Below, in pieces: positions 6,742-16,030 of a stretch of 16,030 nt of DNA. Position numbers and translations under genes: made by a program. Where the stretch lies: NCBI GenBank assembly GCA_937906975.1, contig CALCUN010000167.1:1-16030 (forward strand), read 5' to 3'. Below the pieces are notes generated by a model that did no database searches, was not told the origin of the DNA, and saw only the letters and a program-made list of their open reading frames with translations. This stretch comes from an uncultured Bacteroidales bacterium. Lineage in GTDB: Bacteria; Bacteroidota; Bacteroidia; Bacteroidales; P3. Numbering within the stretch: position 1 is the stretch's first letter; every line of letters starts with the position of its first letter.

Positions 6742-6888
6742 AATATTAAACAACAGAAATAAAAAATTATGATTTTATAGAAAGAATATACTCTTAGCTC
6801 CTCGATTTTCTTATAAGTCTCTGAAAATCAAGCTTAAATCAAAGGTTTTTCGTTTTATATTCTTAGTTTGATAAGCCATTATCACTTG

Positions 6889-6918
6889 CAAATATAAAAC
6901 ATTTCTTAGGATTACAAA
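6889..6918 (-). promoter_or_regulatory. Bacteroides-type promoter for the ugd operon
   Basis: On the minus strand, TTTG (6918-6915) and TATATTTG (6896-6889, matching TAnnTTTG) are separated by 18 bases, close to the Bacteroidota primary sigma factor -33/-7 pattern. Transcription would begin near 6880 and leave a ~140-base leader before ugd. The remainder of the 6742-6968 gap has no gene I can support. Confidence 0.6.
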
Positions 6919-6952
6919 AATTTTCCTAAGAAATATTTTCATAATCCTAAGA
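6901..6952. promoter_or_regulatory. Inverted-repeat cluster overlapping the ugd promoter (possible operator or terminator)
   Basis: ATTTCTTAGGA (6901-6911) and its exact complement TCCTAAGAAAT (6924-6934) form an 11-bp hairpin with a 12-base loop that contains the -33 box. A third copy, ATAATCCTAAGA (6941-6952), is the inverted match of TCTTAGGATTA at 6904-6914. The hairpin lies just past the stop of the upstream gene (6969), so it could terminate that transcript. The three copies centred on the promoter also suggest a binding site for a dimeric regulator. Confidence 0.5.
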
Positions 6953-6968
6953 TTTAATATTTTTTTCT

Positions 6969-7685
6969 TTACATTTTTTTCTTTATCACTAACCAATTGG
7001 TTTGCAAATGGGAACTTTTCCAATTACGCCCTATTCTAATGAGATTATTTTCTTGATTTCTATACCAGCCTTCACTCCATGAACCCATATCTAAATAGAT
7101 TGCTTGTTCATATCCTAACTCTATTAATGCTTTTATAAACTCATCAATCGTTATTCTGTCAAGTGTTTCTATTATATGTGTTTGTTGATCTTTTTGTGCT
7201 AAGGCTCTGCGAAATGTTGCTCTGTTTTTGAAAATTTCGCATTGTTTTCCTTCTCCGTTTTCAACAAGATGCATTTGTTGAAAATAATCTCCTTTTTCTT
7301 GTACGGCTTTTTGGATTGATAGATTTTTATTTTGTTCTAAAGATTCTATTTTTACTTCATCTCCTATTATTAGACAATAAGCTGTTTCTGCATCTGTTGG
7401 ATAGATTTTCTTCTTTCCGTTTGACACACTTGTACCTACCACATGCTCTGGTCGTTTTGAAGTAAAGGCAGCTACAACACTCAACAATAAATCATTGTTA
7501 TTTGTATCGGGCTTTATTCTTTGAAAATGATATTGTGCATTTTCTGGTACATATCTTACGAAGGCACAATTCATTGTATCTATTTGATAATACAATGTAT
7601 CTATATTTAATTTACCTTCTTGTGCTTTAGGGCTTGTAAATATAGATAACAAAACTATAATTAAAGGTATTATCTTTTTTAACAT
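6969..7685 (-). CDS. Secreted protein, possibly phosphodiester-glycosidase-like (NAGPA/DUF2233)
   Basis: 238 residues with a clear signal peptide (MLKKIIPLIIVLLSIFTSPKA, likely cut near residue 21), so periplasmic or exported. The mature part has ALAQKDQQTHIIE (161-173), DEFIKALIELGYEQAIYLDM (181-200) and GSWSEGWYRN (201-210). The sequence of an 'RALA..' segment, a helix and then A-x-Y-L-D-x-G resembles the end of the phosphodiester glycosidase domain (NAGPA, which includes DUF2233-type proteins). The family's usual LDGGGS is changed here to LDMGSW, so the assignment is weak and activity is uncertain. It starts six bases after DUF3467 stops and is probably co-transcribed with it. Confidence 0.65.
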   Translation of the reverse strand: MLKKIIPLIIVLLSIFTSPKAQEGKLNIDTLYYQIDTMNCAFVRYVPENAQYHFQRIKPDTNNNDLLLSVVAAFTSKRPEHVVGTSVSNGKKKIYPTDAETAYCLIIGDEVKIESLEQNKNLSIQKAVQEKGDYFQQMHLVENGEGKQCEIFKNRATFRRALAQKDQQTHIIETLDRITIDEFIKALIELGYEQAIYLDMGSWSEGWYRNQENNLIRIGRNWKSSHLQTNWLVIKKKM

Positions 7686-7691
7686 AAATAA

Positions 7692-8006
7692 CTAAGCCTT
7701 ACCTATAGGACTGATTTGTTCGTATGGTATATTTTGAACTGGTTCTGAAATTTTACCGTTCACCATTTCGTATCTACTAATGTTTTCTTGTAGTGCAGCA
7801 AGCAATTTCTTTGCATGGATTGGTGCTAATATTACTCTGCTTTTCACTTGTGGCTTAGGTACTCCTGGCATTAGTTGTATAAAATCTAAAACAAACTCTG
7901 TTTGCGAGTGTTGTACTAATTGCAAATTACTATACACACCCGCAGCCATATCAGGTGTTAATTCTATATCTATTTGTCCTTGTTTTTTATTATTTTCTGC
8001 TGACAT
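7692..8006 (-). CDS. DUF3467 protein
   Basis: 104 residues, soluble. The pattern QIDIELTPDMAAGVYSNLQL (11-30), then QTEFVLDFIQLMPGVPKPQV (35-54), KSRVILAPIHAKKLLAALQE (55-74) and NISRYE is the DUF3467 signature. The gene regularly follows rpoC in Bacteroidota, which supports the organism assignment. Function is unknown; the conserved position suggests a link to transcription or growth. The start ATG at 8006 lies only ~15 bases beyond the poly-U end of the rpoC terminator, so expression should depend on readthrough unless a promoter overlaps the hairpin. Confidence 0.93.
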   Translation of the reverse strand: MSAENNKKQGQIDIELTPDMAAGVYSNLQLVQHSQTEFVLDFIQLMPGVPKPQVKSRVILAPIHAKKLLAALQENISRYEMVNGKISEPVQNIPYEQISPIGKA

Positions 8007-8021
8007 ATTACCTTATATTAC

Positions 8022-8066
8022 AAAAAAAAGGACGCTACGAAAAAGACTTTTTTACGCAACGTCCTT
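8022..8066 (-). terminator. Strong intrinsic terminator after rpoC
   Basis: On the minus strand, AAGGACGTTGCG (8066-8055) pairs with CGTAGCGTCCTT (8039-8028) over 12 bp including two G-U pairs. The loop side adds A5/U5 pairing around AGUC. Eight U follow immediately, partly shared with the stem base (8029-8022). It lies 21 bases past the rpoC stop and ends just before DUF3467 begins. Position and form fit a rho-independent terminator or attenuator. Confidence 0.88.
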
Positions 8067-8086
8067 AGTTTAAAATTTTATTTTAT

Positions 8087-11000
8087 TTATTGTTTTGATT
8101 TATTTGCAGGTTTTCTTCCTCTCTTTACAGGTTGAATTGTTGCTTCTTTTTGTTTTTCAATTTGACTCTTGTTTGCTACAATTCCATCTTTGTATTCTAA
8201 CAAACCTGTTCCTGCTGGAATTAAATGCCCTACTAAAACATTTTCCTTCATACCCAACAAATAGTCTGTTTTTGCATTGATTGCTGCTTCTGTAAGAACT
8301 TTTGTTGTTTCTTGGAACGATGCTGCTGACAAATAACTCTTAGTTTGTAAAGAAGCTCTTGTAATACCTTGCAAAACCTGGCGTGCTGTTGCTGGCTTTG
8401 CGTCTCTTGCTTGGATTTGAACTTTATCTTTTCTCTTCAAGCTTGAGTTTTCATCTCTCAACTCTCTTGCCGTGATTGGCTGTCCGTTTTCGTATTTATC
8501 GCTATCGCCTTTATCTTCAACAACCTTCATACCGAACATCTTGTCGTTTTCTTCTTGGAAGTCAAGTTTATTAACCATTTCTCCCTCTAAGAAGTTTGTA
8601 TCGCCTGGATCCTCGATTTCCACTTTTCTCATCATCTGTCTTACGATAACTTCAAAGTGTTTATCATTAATCTTAACACCTTGCAAACGATATACTTCTT
8701 GTACTTCATTTACTATGTACTCTTGAACCTTCATTGGGCCTTTGATTGCAAGAATATCTGCTGGTGTAATAGCTCCTTCACTTAATGGAGTTCCTGCTTT
8801 TACATAGTCATTTTCTTGTGCTAAAATTTGTTTTGTTGTAGGTATTAGATAAGCGCGAGTTTCGCCTGTCTTGCTTGTTATAATTACCTCTCTGTTTCCT
8901 CTTTTCAATTTCTTGTTCAAAGTAACTACACCATCTATTTCCGCAACTACAGCTGGATCAGAAGGGTTTCTTGCTTCAAACAATTCTGTTACTCTTGGCA
9001 AACCTCCAGTGATGTCGCCTGCTTTACCAAATGAACGAGGAATTTTAACAAGAGATGTTCCTTGTTTTATCTTTGTTCCATCTTCTACAATTAAGTGCGC
9101 TCCAACAGGAATATCGTATGTTTTTAATATTTCTCCATTTGTAGCAACTATGCTGATAGATGGATTTTTAGATTTTTGTCTTGCTTCTATTATTACTTTA
9201 TCTTGAAGTCCTGTTTGATCGTCCGATTCTACTCTATAAGTTATACCTTCTATTATATTTTCAAATTGAACTTTTCCAGATACTTCTGAAAGTATTACTG
9301 CATTATATGGATCCCATTCAGCTATTAAATCATTCTTTTTCACCTCTACATTATTATCAAAGAACAATTTAGCTCCGTATGGAATATTTCCAGAAGACAA
9401 TACAACGTGAGTCTTAGGATCTACTATTCTCATTTCAGCAGAACGTCCTATAACAACATTGAATTTATTACCATCTTCTTCGTAAGGTACTGCTCTCAAT
9501 TCATCAATTTGTAGTAAGCCTTCATATTTTGCAGTAAGTTTAGAACTTGTTCCTATATTTCCACCAGCTACCCCTCCGACGTGGAATGTACGAAGTGTAA
9601 GCTGAGTTCCTGGTTCTCCAATTGACTGAGCTGCTATAACTCCAACGGCTTCTCCTTTTTGAACAAGTTTAGCTGTTGCCAAGTTACGTCCATAACATTT
9701 TGCACAAACTCCTCTCTTACTTTCACAAGTAAGTACTGAACGAATTTCTACTTCTTCTATTGGAGATTCTTCTATTTTCTTACATATTTCTTCTGTAAGT
9801 TCTTCTCCTGCTTTTGCAATGATTTCGCCAGTTTGAGGGTGAATTACATCATGAACACTTACTCTACCAAGTATTCTATCATATAGTGATTGAACAACAT
9901 CTTCGTTTTTCTTTAACGCAGTTGTAGGGATACCTCTTAATGTTCCACAATCCTCTTCTGTAATAATAACATCGTGAGCAACATCGACCAATCTTCTTGT
10001 CAAATATCCAGCATCGGCTGTCTTCAACGCAGTATCGGCCAAACCTTTTCTCGCACCGTGAGTAGAGATAAAGTACTCTAACACTGTCAAACCTTCTTTA
10101 AAGTTAGAGATAATAGGGTTTTCAATAATTTCTGCTCCTGTAGAACCTGATTTTTGAGGTTTTGCCATCAAACCTCTCATACCTGTAAGCTGACGAATTT
10201 GCTCTTTACTACCACGGGCTCCTGAATCCAACATCATATACACAGGATTAAATCCTTGTCTATCCTCTGAGATATGCTTCATAACTACGTCTGTTAATCT
10301 TCTATTTGTGTCTGTCCAAATATCAATTACTTGGTTGTAACGTTCGTTATTAGTGATAAGACCCATTTGATAGTTCATCATAACTTCATCAACTGATGCG
10401 TTTGCTTCGCTTATCATTTCTATCTTTTCTTCTGGTACTAAAACGTCTCCTAAGTTGAAAGATAAACCTCCTGTAAACGCCATCTTGTATCCTAAGTCTT
10501 TGATATCATCTAAGAATTGTGCAGTTTTTGCAGTTCCGCACACTTTTAAAACATCTCCAATGATATCTCTCAACATGCTTTTCTTCAAAACAACATTGAT
10601 AAAGCCGTATTCTTCTGGTACAACTTTGTTGAAAAGAACTCTACCTACTGTTGTTTCTATTATTTCTGTTGTTTTTTCTCCGTCTTTTTCTACTACTCTT
10701 CTTAATTTGATGTTAGCGTGAAGATCTACAGCCTTTTCGTTATATGCTATTTGAACTTCTTCTGAAGAATAGAATGTTTTACCTTCACCTTTTACTGTAA
10801 TTGTATCATCAGAAACTTTTCCTTTTGTCATATAATACAATCCAAGCACCATATCTTGTGAAGGCACTGTGATAGGTGAACCATTTGCAGGGTTCAATAT
10901 GTTGTGTGATGCCAACATCAACATTTGAGCCTCCAATATCGCTGCATTTCCAAGTGGAACGTGAACCGCCATTTGGTCACCATCAAAGTCCGCGTTGAAC

Positions 11001-12409
11001 GCAGCACAAACAAGAGGGTGTAATCTAATAGCTTTACCTTCTACTAAACGAGGTTGGAAAGCTTGAATACCCAAACGGTGAAGAGTTGGTGCACGGTTTA
11101 ATAATACAGGGTGTCCTTTTAATATATTTTCTAAGATTTCTAATACAACAGGCTCTCTTCTATCAACTATTCTTTTTGCAGACTTAACCGTTTTTACCAA
11201 ACCTCTTTCTAACATCTTTCTGATGATAAATGGTTTAAATAGTTCTGCTGCCATATCTTTTGGCAATCCACATTCGTGCATTTTTAAATCTGGACCTACC
11301 ACAATCACAGAACGGCCTGAATAGTCAACACGTTTTCCTAATAAGTTTTGACGGAAACGTCCTTGTTTTCCTTTTAAGAAATCTGATAATGATTTTAATG
11401 CTCTGTTTGAATCAGATTTTACAGAACTTACTTTTCTTGAATTATCAAATAAAGAGTCTACAGCTTCTTGTAACATACGTTTTTCATTACGCATAATTAC
11501 ATCTGGAGCTTTTATTTCTATAAGTCTCTTTAATCTATTATTTCTTATGATAACTCTTCTATATAAGTCATTTAAATCTGATGTAGCGAAACGTCCACCA
11601 TCCAATGGAACAAGAGGTCTTAAATCAGGAGGAATAACAGGTACAACTTGAACTATCATCCATTCTGGTCTATTTTCTATTCTCTTTTGAGATTCTCTAA
11701 ACGCTTCAACAACGTTCAATCTCTTAAGGGCCTCATGTTTTCTTTGTTGCGAAGTTTCTCTATTTGCTTTGTGTCTTAATTCGTAAGATAATTTATCCAA
11801 ATCTAACTCTTTAAGAAGAATGTACAAAGCTTCAGCCCCCATTTTAGCAACAAATTTGTTAGGGTCATCATCTGGTAAATACCTATTTTCCATAGGTAAT
11901 TTCTCAACAATATCAAAATATTCTTCTTCTGTTAAGAAGTCTAATTTTTGTATTTCAAATTGTTGTGCTATACCAGGATTGATTACTATATACTTTTCGT
12001 AGTATATAATTTGATCTAATTTTTTACTTTGAATTCCTAATAAAGAGCCTATTTTATTTGGTAAAGAACGGAAAAACCAAATGTGAGCAACTGGGACAAC
12101 TAATTTTATGTGTCCCATTCTTTCTCTTCTCACTTTCTTTTCTGTTACCTCTACACTACATCTATCACAAACAATTCCTTTGTAACGAATTCTCTTATAT
12201 TTTCCACAATGACATTCCCAATCCTTTACAGGTCCAAATATCTTTTCACAAAACAAACCATCTCTTTCAGGTTTGTATGTTCTATAGTTTATTGTTTCTG
12301 GTTTCAAAACCTCACCTCTCGATCTCTCTTCAATAGATTGAGGAGAGGCAAGACTTATTGTCATTGAATTGAATGCGCTATTTATTTGATTTTCTTTTTT
12401 GATTGCCAT
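8087..12409 (-). CDS. rpoC: DNA-directed RNA polymerase subunit beta'
   Basis: Largest subunit of RNA polymerase, carrying the catalytic Mg2+. 1440 residues, normal for Bacteroidota. In order: N-terminal zinc ribbon Cys66, Cys68, Cys81, Cys84 (ECHCGK...CDRC); dock and rudder region with [18 protein letters not shown] (~357-373); active site NADFDGD with Asp474, Asp476, Asp478; trigger loop and bridge helix region with [20 protein letters not shown]; second zinc site with Cys895, Cys902, Cys905 ([11 protein letters not shown]); [20 protein letters not shown]; and a lysine-rich C-terminus. It begins 35 bases after the rpoB stop, as in the usual rpoBC operon, and ends at the terminator. The reading frame is complete with no sign of damage, unlike rpoB next door. 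Confidence 0.99.
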   Translation of the reverse strand: MAIKKENQINSAFNSMTISLASPQSIEERSRGEVLKPETINYRTYKPERDGLFCEKIFGPVKDWECHCGKYKRIRYKGIVCDRCSVEVTEKKVRRERMGHIKLVVPVAHIWFFRSLPNKIGSLLGIQSKKLDQIIYYEKYIVINPGIAQQFEIQKLDFLTEEEYFDIVEKLPMENRYLPDDDPNKFVAKMGAEALYILLKELDLDKLSYELRHKANRETSQQRKHEALKRLNVVEAFRESQKRIENRPEWMIVQVVPVIPPDLRPLVPLDGGRFATSDLNDLYRRVIIRNNRLKRLIEIKAPDVIMRNEKRMLQEAVDSLFDNSRKVSSVKSDSNRALKSLSDFLKGKQGRFRQNLLGKRVDYSGRSVIVVGPDLKMHECGLPKDMAAELFKPFIIRKMLERGLVKTVKSAKRIVDRREPVVLEILENILKGHPVLLNRAPTLHRLGIQAFQPRLVEGKAIRLHPLVCAAFNADFDGDQMAVHVPLGNAAILEAQMLMLASHNILNPANGSPITVPSQDMVLGLYYMTKGKVSDDTITVKGEGKTFYSSEEVQIAYNEKAVDLHANIKLRRVVEKDGEKTTEIIETTVGRVLFNKVVPEEYGFINVVLKKSMLRDIIGDVLKVCGTAKTAQFLDDIKDLGYKMAFTGGLSFNLGDVLVPEEKIEMISEANASVDEVMMNYQMGLITNNERYNQVIDIWTDTNRRLTDVVMKHISEDRQGFNPVYMMLDSGARGSKEQIRQLTGMRGLMAKPQKSGSTGAEIIENPIISNFKEGLTVLEYFISTHGARKGLADTALKTADAGYLTRRLVDVAHDVIITEEDCGTLRGIPTTALKKNEDVVQSLYDRILGRVSVHDVIHPQTGEIIAKAGEELTEEICKKIEESPIEEVEIRSVLTCESKRGVCAKCYGRNLATAKLVQKGEAVGVIAAQSIGEPGTQLTLRTFHVGGVAGGNIGTSSKLTAKYEGLLQIDELRAVPYEEDGNKFNVVIGRSAEMRIVDPKTHVVLSSGNIPYGAKLFFDNNVEVKKNDLIAEWDPYNAVILSEVSGKVQFENIIEGITYRVESDDQTGLQDKVIIEARQKSKNPSISIVATNGEILKTYDIPVGAHLIVEDGTKIKQGTSLVKIPRSFGKAGDITGGLPRVTELFEARNPSDPAVVAEIDGVVTLNKKLKRGNREVIITSKTGETRAYLIPTTKQILAQENDYVKAGTPLSEGAITPADILAIKGPMKVQEYIVNEVQEVYRLQGVKINDKHFEVIVRQMMRKVEIEDPGDTNFLEGEMVNKLDFQEENDKMFGMKVVEDKGDSDKYENGQPITARELRDENSSLKRKDKVQIQARDAKPATARQVLQGITRASLQTKSYLSAASFQETTKVLTEAAINAKTDYLLGMKENVLVGHLIPAGTGLLEYKDGIVANKSQIEKQKEATIQPVKRGRKPANKSKQ

Positions 12410-12444
12410 ATTCTTTAATGTTAAAATGTTGGATAATCGCGAGG

Positions 12445-15400
12445 TTAATCAAAAGATACCTCTAAATTCAAACCTCTTAATTCATGTATTAAAACATTAA
12501 ATGATTCAGGAATACCAGGTGTAGGCATATTATCTCCTTTCACTATAGCTTCATAAGCTTTTGCTCTTCCTACAACATCATCTGATTTTACTGTTAAAAT
12601 TTCTTGTAAAACATGTGATGCGCCAAAAGCTTCTAATGCCCAAACTTCCATTTCCCCAAATCTTTGTCCTCCGAACTGAGCTTTACCTCCAAGAGGTTGT
12701 TGTGTAATTAATGAGTAAGGTCCAATACTTCTCGCGTGCATCTTATCATCAATCATATGGTGAAGTTTCAACATATAAACATATCCAACTGTTGCTGGTT
12801 GGTCAAACACTTCTCCAGTTTCTCCATCTCTTAAATAGCATTTACCATTATGAGGGAGACCTGCTTTATCCATAAATTCATTTACTTCTTCCAATGTTGC
12901 ACCATCAAAAATAGGTGTTTGGAATCTTAAATTCAATTCATGTCCAGCCCAACCTAAAACGGTTTCAAATATCTGACCTAAGTTCATACGAGATGGCACC
13001 CCTAGCGGATTCAATACAATATCCACAGGTTTTCCATTATCTAAGAATGGCATATCTTCTTCTCTTACAATCTTAGCTACAATACCCTTGTTACCGTGAC
13101 GACCAGCCATCTTGTCTCCGACTTTCAATTTTCTCTTCTTAGCGATATAAATTTTAGCCATTTGAACAATTCCTGATGGTAAATCATCTCCAATTGTACA
13201 AGCATATATTTGACGAGCAAGTGTTCCTTGAATTTCTCTACATTTTATATTATAATTATTTAACATCTCCTTAACTAATTCATTAGTTTCAATATCAGTT
13301 GTCCAATCACTAGATGCTAAATTATTATAATCTATAGAAAGTAATAATTTTTGATTAAACTTAGTCTTCTTAGGTATATATTCTTCTCCGTATGTAGAAT
13401 AAACACCTGCAGATATTTTACCTGTAAGTAATACGAATAATTTATCTATAAACTTAGTTTTTAGTTCTTTTTCTTCTAACTCGTATTTTTCTTTTAGTTC
13501 GCGTACTATTTCATTATCTCTTTGACGAGATTTTTTATCTTTTATAAAACGAGTAAATAACTTCTTATCAATTACAACTCCACTTATTGAAGGCGGAACT
13601 TTTAAAGAAGCATCTTTAACATCTCCTGCCTTATCTCCGAAAATAGCTCGAAGTAATTTTTCTTCAGGAGTTGGATCAGATTCTCCTTTAGGAGTAATTT
13701 TACCAACTAAAATATCCCCTTCTTTAACTTCAGCACCAATTCTTATCATACCATTTTCATCAAGATCTTTGGTAGCCTCTGTACTAACATTTGGAATATC
13801 TCTAGTTAGTTCTTCCAATCCACGTTTTGTCTCTCTAACTTCTGTAATAAATTCTTCAACGTGAACAGAAGTAAATATATCCTCTTTTACAACTTTTTCA
13901 GATATAACAATAGCATCCTCGTAGTTATAACCTTTCCATGGCATGAAAGCAACTTGTAAATTTCTTCCAAGCGCCAAAACACCATCTTTTGTAGCATAAC
14001 CTTCACAAAGCACTTGTCCTTTAACAACTTTATCGCCTTTATTTACAATAGGTCTTAAATTAATTGATGTACTTTGATTTGTACGTTGGAATTTAGTAAG
14101 TTTATATACTTTTGTATCATCATCAAAACTTACTATTCTTTCATTTTCATCTCTATCGTAACGAATTACTATCTCTCTAGCATCAACAAATTCTACTATA
14201 CCGTCTCCTTCTGCATGAAGCAACACCCTTGAATCACAAGCAACAGAAGGCTCTATACCTGTTCCAACAATAGGTATTTCTGGATTTAACAATGGCACAG
14301 CTTGACGCATCATGTTTGAACCCATCAATGCTCTGTTCGCATCATTATGTTCTAAGAAAGGAATTAAAGATGCAGCTATTGAAGCAATTTGATTGGAAGC
14401 AACGTCCATCAAATCAACTTTTTCAGGAGAAACAATAGGGAAATCCGCCATTTGACGAGTTTTAATCCTATCCCCTACAAAGCAATTCTTTTCATCAATA
14501 TCTGTTGCTGCTTGCGCTACAATTTTATCTTCTTCTTCCTCTGCTGTTAAATAAACAGCTCCCTCTTCTATTAAAACTTTTCCGTCCTTTACCTTATAGT
14601 ATGGCGTTTCAATAAATCCTAAATTATTTATTTTCGCAAATACACTCAAAGAAGAAATTAAACCAATATTAGGACCTTCTGGAGTTTCAATTGTACACAA
14701 ACGTCCATAATGAGTATAGTGAACATCTCGAACCTCAAAACCTGCTCTTTCTCTTGACAATCCACCAGGACCTAATGCAGAAATTCTTCTTTTATGTGTT
14801 ATCTCAGACAAAGGATTTGTCTGATCCATAAATTGAGACAATTGATTTGTTCCAAAGAAAGTATTTATAACAGAAGACAATGTTTTTGCATTAATCAAAT
14901 CTGTTGGTGTAAACACTTCATTGTCTCTCACATTCATACGCTCACGAATAGTACGAGACATTCTAGAAAGTCCTACTCCAAATTGAGCTGACAATTGTTC
15001 TCCAACAGTTCTTACTCTACGGTTGCTTAAGTGGTCAATATCATCAACCTCTGTCTTAGAATTTATAAGTTCTATTAAGTATTTTATTATAGAAATAATA
15101 TCTTCTTTTGTTAGGACGCGAATATCATCACTAACATTCAAATTGAGTTTAGTGTTAATTCTATAACGACCAACATCACCTAAATCATATCTCTTATCAG
15201 AGAAGAATAATTTTTCAATTATACCTCTTGCAGTTTCTTCATCAGGTGGTTCTGCACTTCTCAATTGCCTATATATATATTCAACAGCCTCCTTGGCATT
15301 ATTGGCTGTATCTTTTTGTAACGTATTAAATATTATTGAATAATCAGTAGAAGCCGTATCATCATTATGCAACAATATAGTCTTAACGCCTGAATCCAAA

Positions 15401-15633
15401 ATAAGATCTATATGTTCTTGTTCAAGAACGACCTCTCTATCTATAATAGTTTCAGTTCTTTCAATAGAAATAACCGATCCAGTATCTTCATCAACAAAAT
15501 CTTCAATCCAAGTTCTAACAATACGAGCAGCTAATTTTTTTCCTACAACCTTTTTTAAATTGGCTTTAGTTACCTTAACCTCTTGTGCTAAATCAAAGAT
15601 TTCTAATATATCTTTATCTGTTAAAAATTTCAT
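12445..15633 (-). CDS. rpoB: DNA-directed RNA polymerase subunit beta, 5' end missing
   Basis: 1062 codons are open, against about 1270 in Bacteroidota. The first residues, [20 protein letters not shown], align near residue ~205 of a full-length protein, so the whole N-terminal part (start of the protrusion and lobe) is absent. The ATG at 15633 is not the natural start; its bases come from the foreign sequence beyond the junction. The rest is intact: rifampicin region [20 protein letters not shown] (263-282) with wild-type Asp270, His280 and Ser285 (E. coli 516, 526, 531), [11 protein letters not shown], the [10 protein letters not shown] active-site segment, and a normal C-terminus ending GLNLEVSFD. 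Thr314 replaces the usual Pro (E. coli 560) in RLCPIETPEG. The truncation would be lethal if this were the only copy, so an artificial junction is most likely. Confidence 0.97.
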   Translation of the reverse strand: MKFLTDKDILEIFDLAQEVKVTKANLKKVVGKKLAARIVRTWIEDFVDEDTGSVISIERTETIIDREVVLEQEHIDLILDSGVKTILLHNDDTASTDYSIIFNTLQKDTANNAKEAVEYIYRQLRSAEPPDEETARGIIEKLFFSDKRYDLGDVGRYRINTKLNLNVSDDIRVLTKEDIISIIKYLIELINSKTEVDDIDHLSNRRVRTVGEQLSAQFGVGLSRMSRTIRERMNVRDNEVFTPTDLINAKTLSSVINTFFGTNQLSQFMDQTNPLSEITHKRRISALGPGGLSRERAGFEVRDVHYTHYGRLCTIETPEGPNIGLISSLSVFAKINNLGFIETPYYKVKDGKVLIEEGAVYLTAEEEEDKIVAQAATDIDEKNCFVGDRIKTRQMADFPIVSPEKVDLMDVASNQIASIAASLIPFLEHNDANRALMGSNMMRQAVPLLNPEIPIVGTGIEPSVACDSRVLLHAEGDGIVEFVDAREIVIRYDRDENERIVSFDDDTKVYKLTKFQRTNQSTSINLRPIVNKGDKVVKGQVLCEGYATKDGVLALGRNLQVAFMPWKGYNYEDAIVISEKVVKEDIFTSVHVEEFITEVRETKRGLEELTRDIPNVSTEATKDLDENGMIRIGAEVKEGDILVGKITPKGESDPTPEEKLLRAIFGDKAGDVKDASLKVPPSISGVVIDKKLFTRFIKDKKSRQRDNEIVRELKEKYELEEKELKTKFIDKLFVLLTGKISAGVYSTYGEEYIPKKTKFNQKLLLSIDYNNLASSDWTTDIETNELVKEMLNNYNIKCREIQGTLARQIYACTIGDDLPSGIVQMAKIYIAKKRKLKVGDKMAGRHGNKGIVAKIVREEDMPFLDNGKPVDIVLNPLGVPSRMNLGQIFETVLGWAGHELNLRFQTPIFDGATLEEVNEFMDKAGLPHNGKCYLRDGETGEVFDQPATVGYVYMLKLHHMIDDKMHARSIGPYSLITQQPLGGKAQFGGQRFGEMEVWALEAFGASHVLQEILTVKSDDVVGRAKAYEAIVKGDNMPTPGIPESFNVLIHELRGLNLEVSFD
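15621..15631. other. Breakpoint between rpoB and fliD sequence
   Basis: Left of this point the minus strand encodes RpoB (F-L-T-D-K-D-I-L). Right of it the plus strand encodes FliD (F-I-N-A-Y-N). The bases TTAAAAATTTC serve both readings: minus K-F-L-T and plus K-N-F. This suggests a join at a short shared AT-rich word. No terminator, IS end or target duplication is visible. Confidence 0.75.
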
Positions 15634-16030
15634 TAATGCTTATAATAATGCAATGTCAAAAGTTGATGAAGTAACAGCACAAGGTGCTGATTTAGCTAGA
15701 GAAACCTCTCTTACAAGTATAAAAAACACTTTAAGAAATTACGCTAATGGTAGCAATGATTCAAATGGAGGCGCCTACAAACTTCTTGCTGATATTGGAA
15801 TTTCCACTGGTAAAGCTGATTCTAGCAATATATCAACAGCGTCAACATATAAACTAAAGTTTGATGAAAGCAAATTTTTAAAAGCTCTTGAAGAAAATCC
15901 TACTGATAGAGAAGTTTTAATTAAAAATAGTGAAACAAAACAAAAAATAGTATCTATTTATGAAAAATTAGATCAAAAAATAGAAAGTAAAATTCCAGGA
16001 TATAAAGAAAAAATCAAAGAAGCAACATCT
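15629..16030 (+). CDS. fliD: FliD-like flagellar hook-associated protein 2, internal C-terminal part
   Basis: The plus strand is open from the junction to the window end (134 codons): [20 protein letters not shown] at the start, then [50 protein letters not shown] and a helical stretch running off the window. FINAYN, a '.sir..lr' segment, 'y..LadIGIst' and 'L.fDe.kf.kALeenP' in this order and spacing are the signature of the FliD C-terminal domain (filament cap protein, exported through the flagellar type III route). Both ends are missing: the N-terminus was lost at the junction and the C-terminus at the window edge. Flagella are absent from most Bacteroidota, and no other flagellar gene is in view, so the fragment probably comes from a different organism. 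An unrelated coiled adhesin is less likely. Confidence 0.8.

Noticed and set aside
6811..7023. 70-codon minus-strand frame overlapping the end of the secreted-protein gene
   Set aside because: It lies largely over the promoter and hairpin region and out of frame with the 3' end of the real gene; the Lys/Ile-rich product has no domain character.
8095..15000. Many plus-strand frames of 60-110 codons across rpoC and rpoB
   Set aside because: All are antisense shadows of highly conserved polymerase genes.
12445..15633. A naturally short RpoB beginning at the ATG at 15633
   Set aside because: Homology starts mid-domain with no protrusion N-terminus, and the ATG is made by bases belonging to the FliD reading on the other strand.
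1..16030. CRISPR array, tRNA or rRNA gene, insertion sequence with transposase
   Set aside because: No regularly spaced repeats, no cloverleaf or rRNA-like sequence and no transposase-like protein seen by reading both strands.

Overview
The window looks like a low-GC Bacteroidota (probably Bacteroidales) genome fragment. The evidence is an rpoB-rpoC pair with Bacteroidota-type sequence, a DUF3467 gene straight after rpoC, a promoter-like element of the Bacteroides type (TTTG / TAnnTTTG) before the sugar-nucleotide genes, and a 23S-IVP-type four-helix-bundle gene inside an rml operon. Every intact gene is on the minus strand; only the last ~400 bases carry plus-strand coding sequence.

Layout from right to left, which is the direction of transcription. 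At 15629-16030 (+) there is a piece of a FliD-like flagellar cap protein. It is fused head-to-head to rpoB (12445-15633), which lacks its first ~200 codons. rpoC (8087-12409) follows and ends at a strong intrinsic terminator (8022-8066). Next come a DUF3467 gene (7692-8006) and a small secreted protein (6969-7685). A promoter region rich in inverted repeats (6889-6952) then precedes a polysaccharide precursor operon: ugd (UDP-glucose dehydrogenase), rfbA/rmlA (glucose-1-phosphate thymidylyltransferase), a four-helix-bundle protein, and rfbB/rmlB (dTDP-glucose 4,6-dehydratase). These would supply UDP-glucuronate and dTDP-4-keto-6-deoxyglucose for surface polysaccharide; rmlC and rmlD are not in the window.

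Left of rfbB (1-3056) is an accessory, scrambled zone. It holds a translationally coupled pair (a 2-TM protein with a GAF-like domain, plus a ~123-residue partner of unknown family), a DUF2971 protein, at least one decapitated Wzx-type flippase start, other short gene remnants, and at the very edge a second, diverged 3' end of rfbB. The rfbB gene itself is mosaic: its 3' end is 50-60% GC while its 5' end is under 30%.

The two main points for a second look are: (i) the rpoB/fliD junction, which is most simply a chimeric join of two genomes and should be excluded before anything is inferred from it; (ii) the accessory zone bounded by two rfbB 3' ends, carrying the uncharacterised GAF/small-protein pair. 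All family calls come from reading the translations; no database search was possible.
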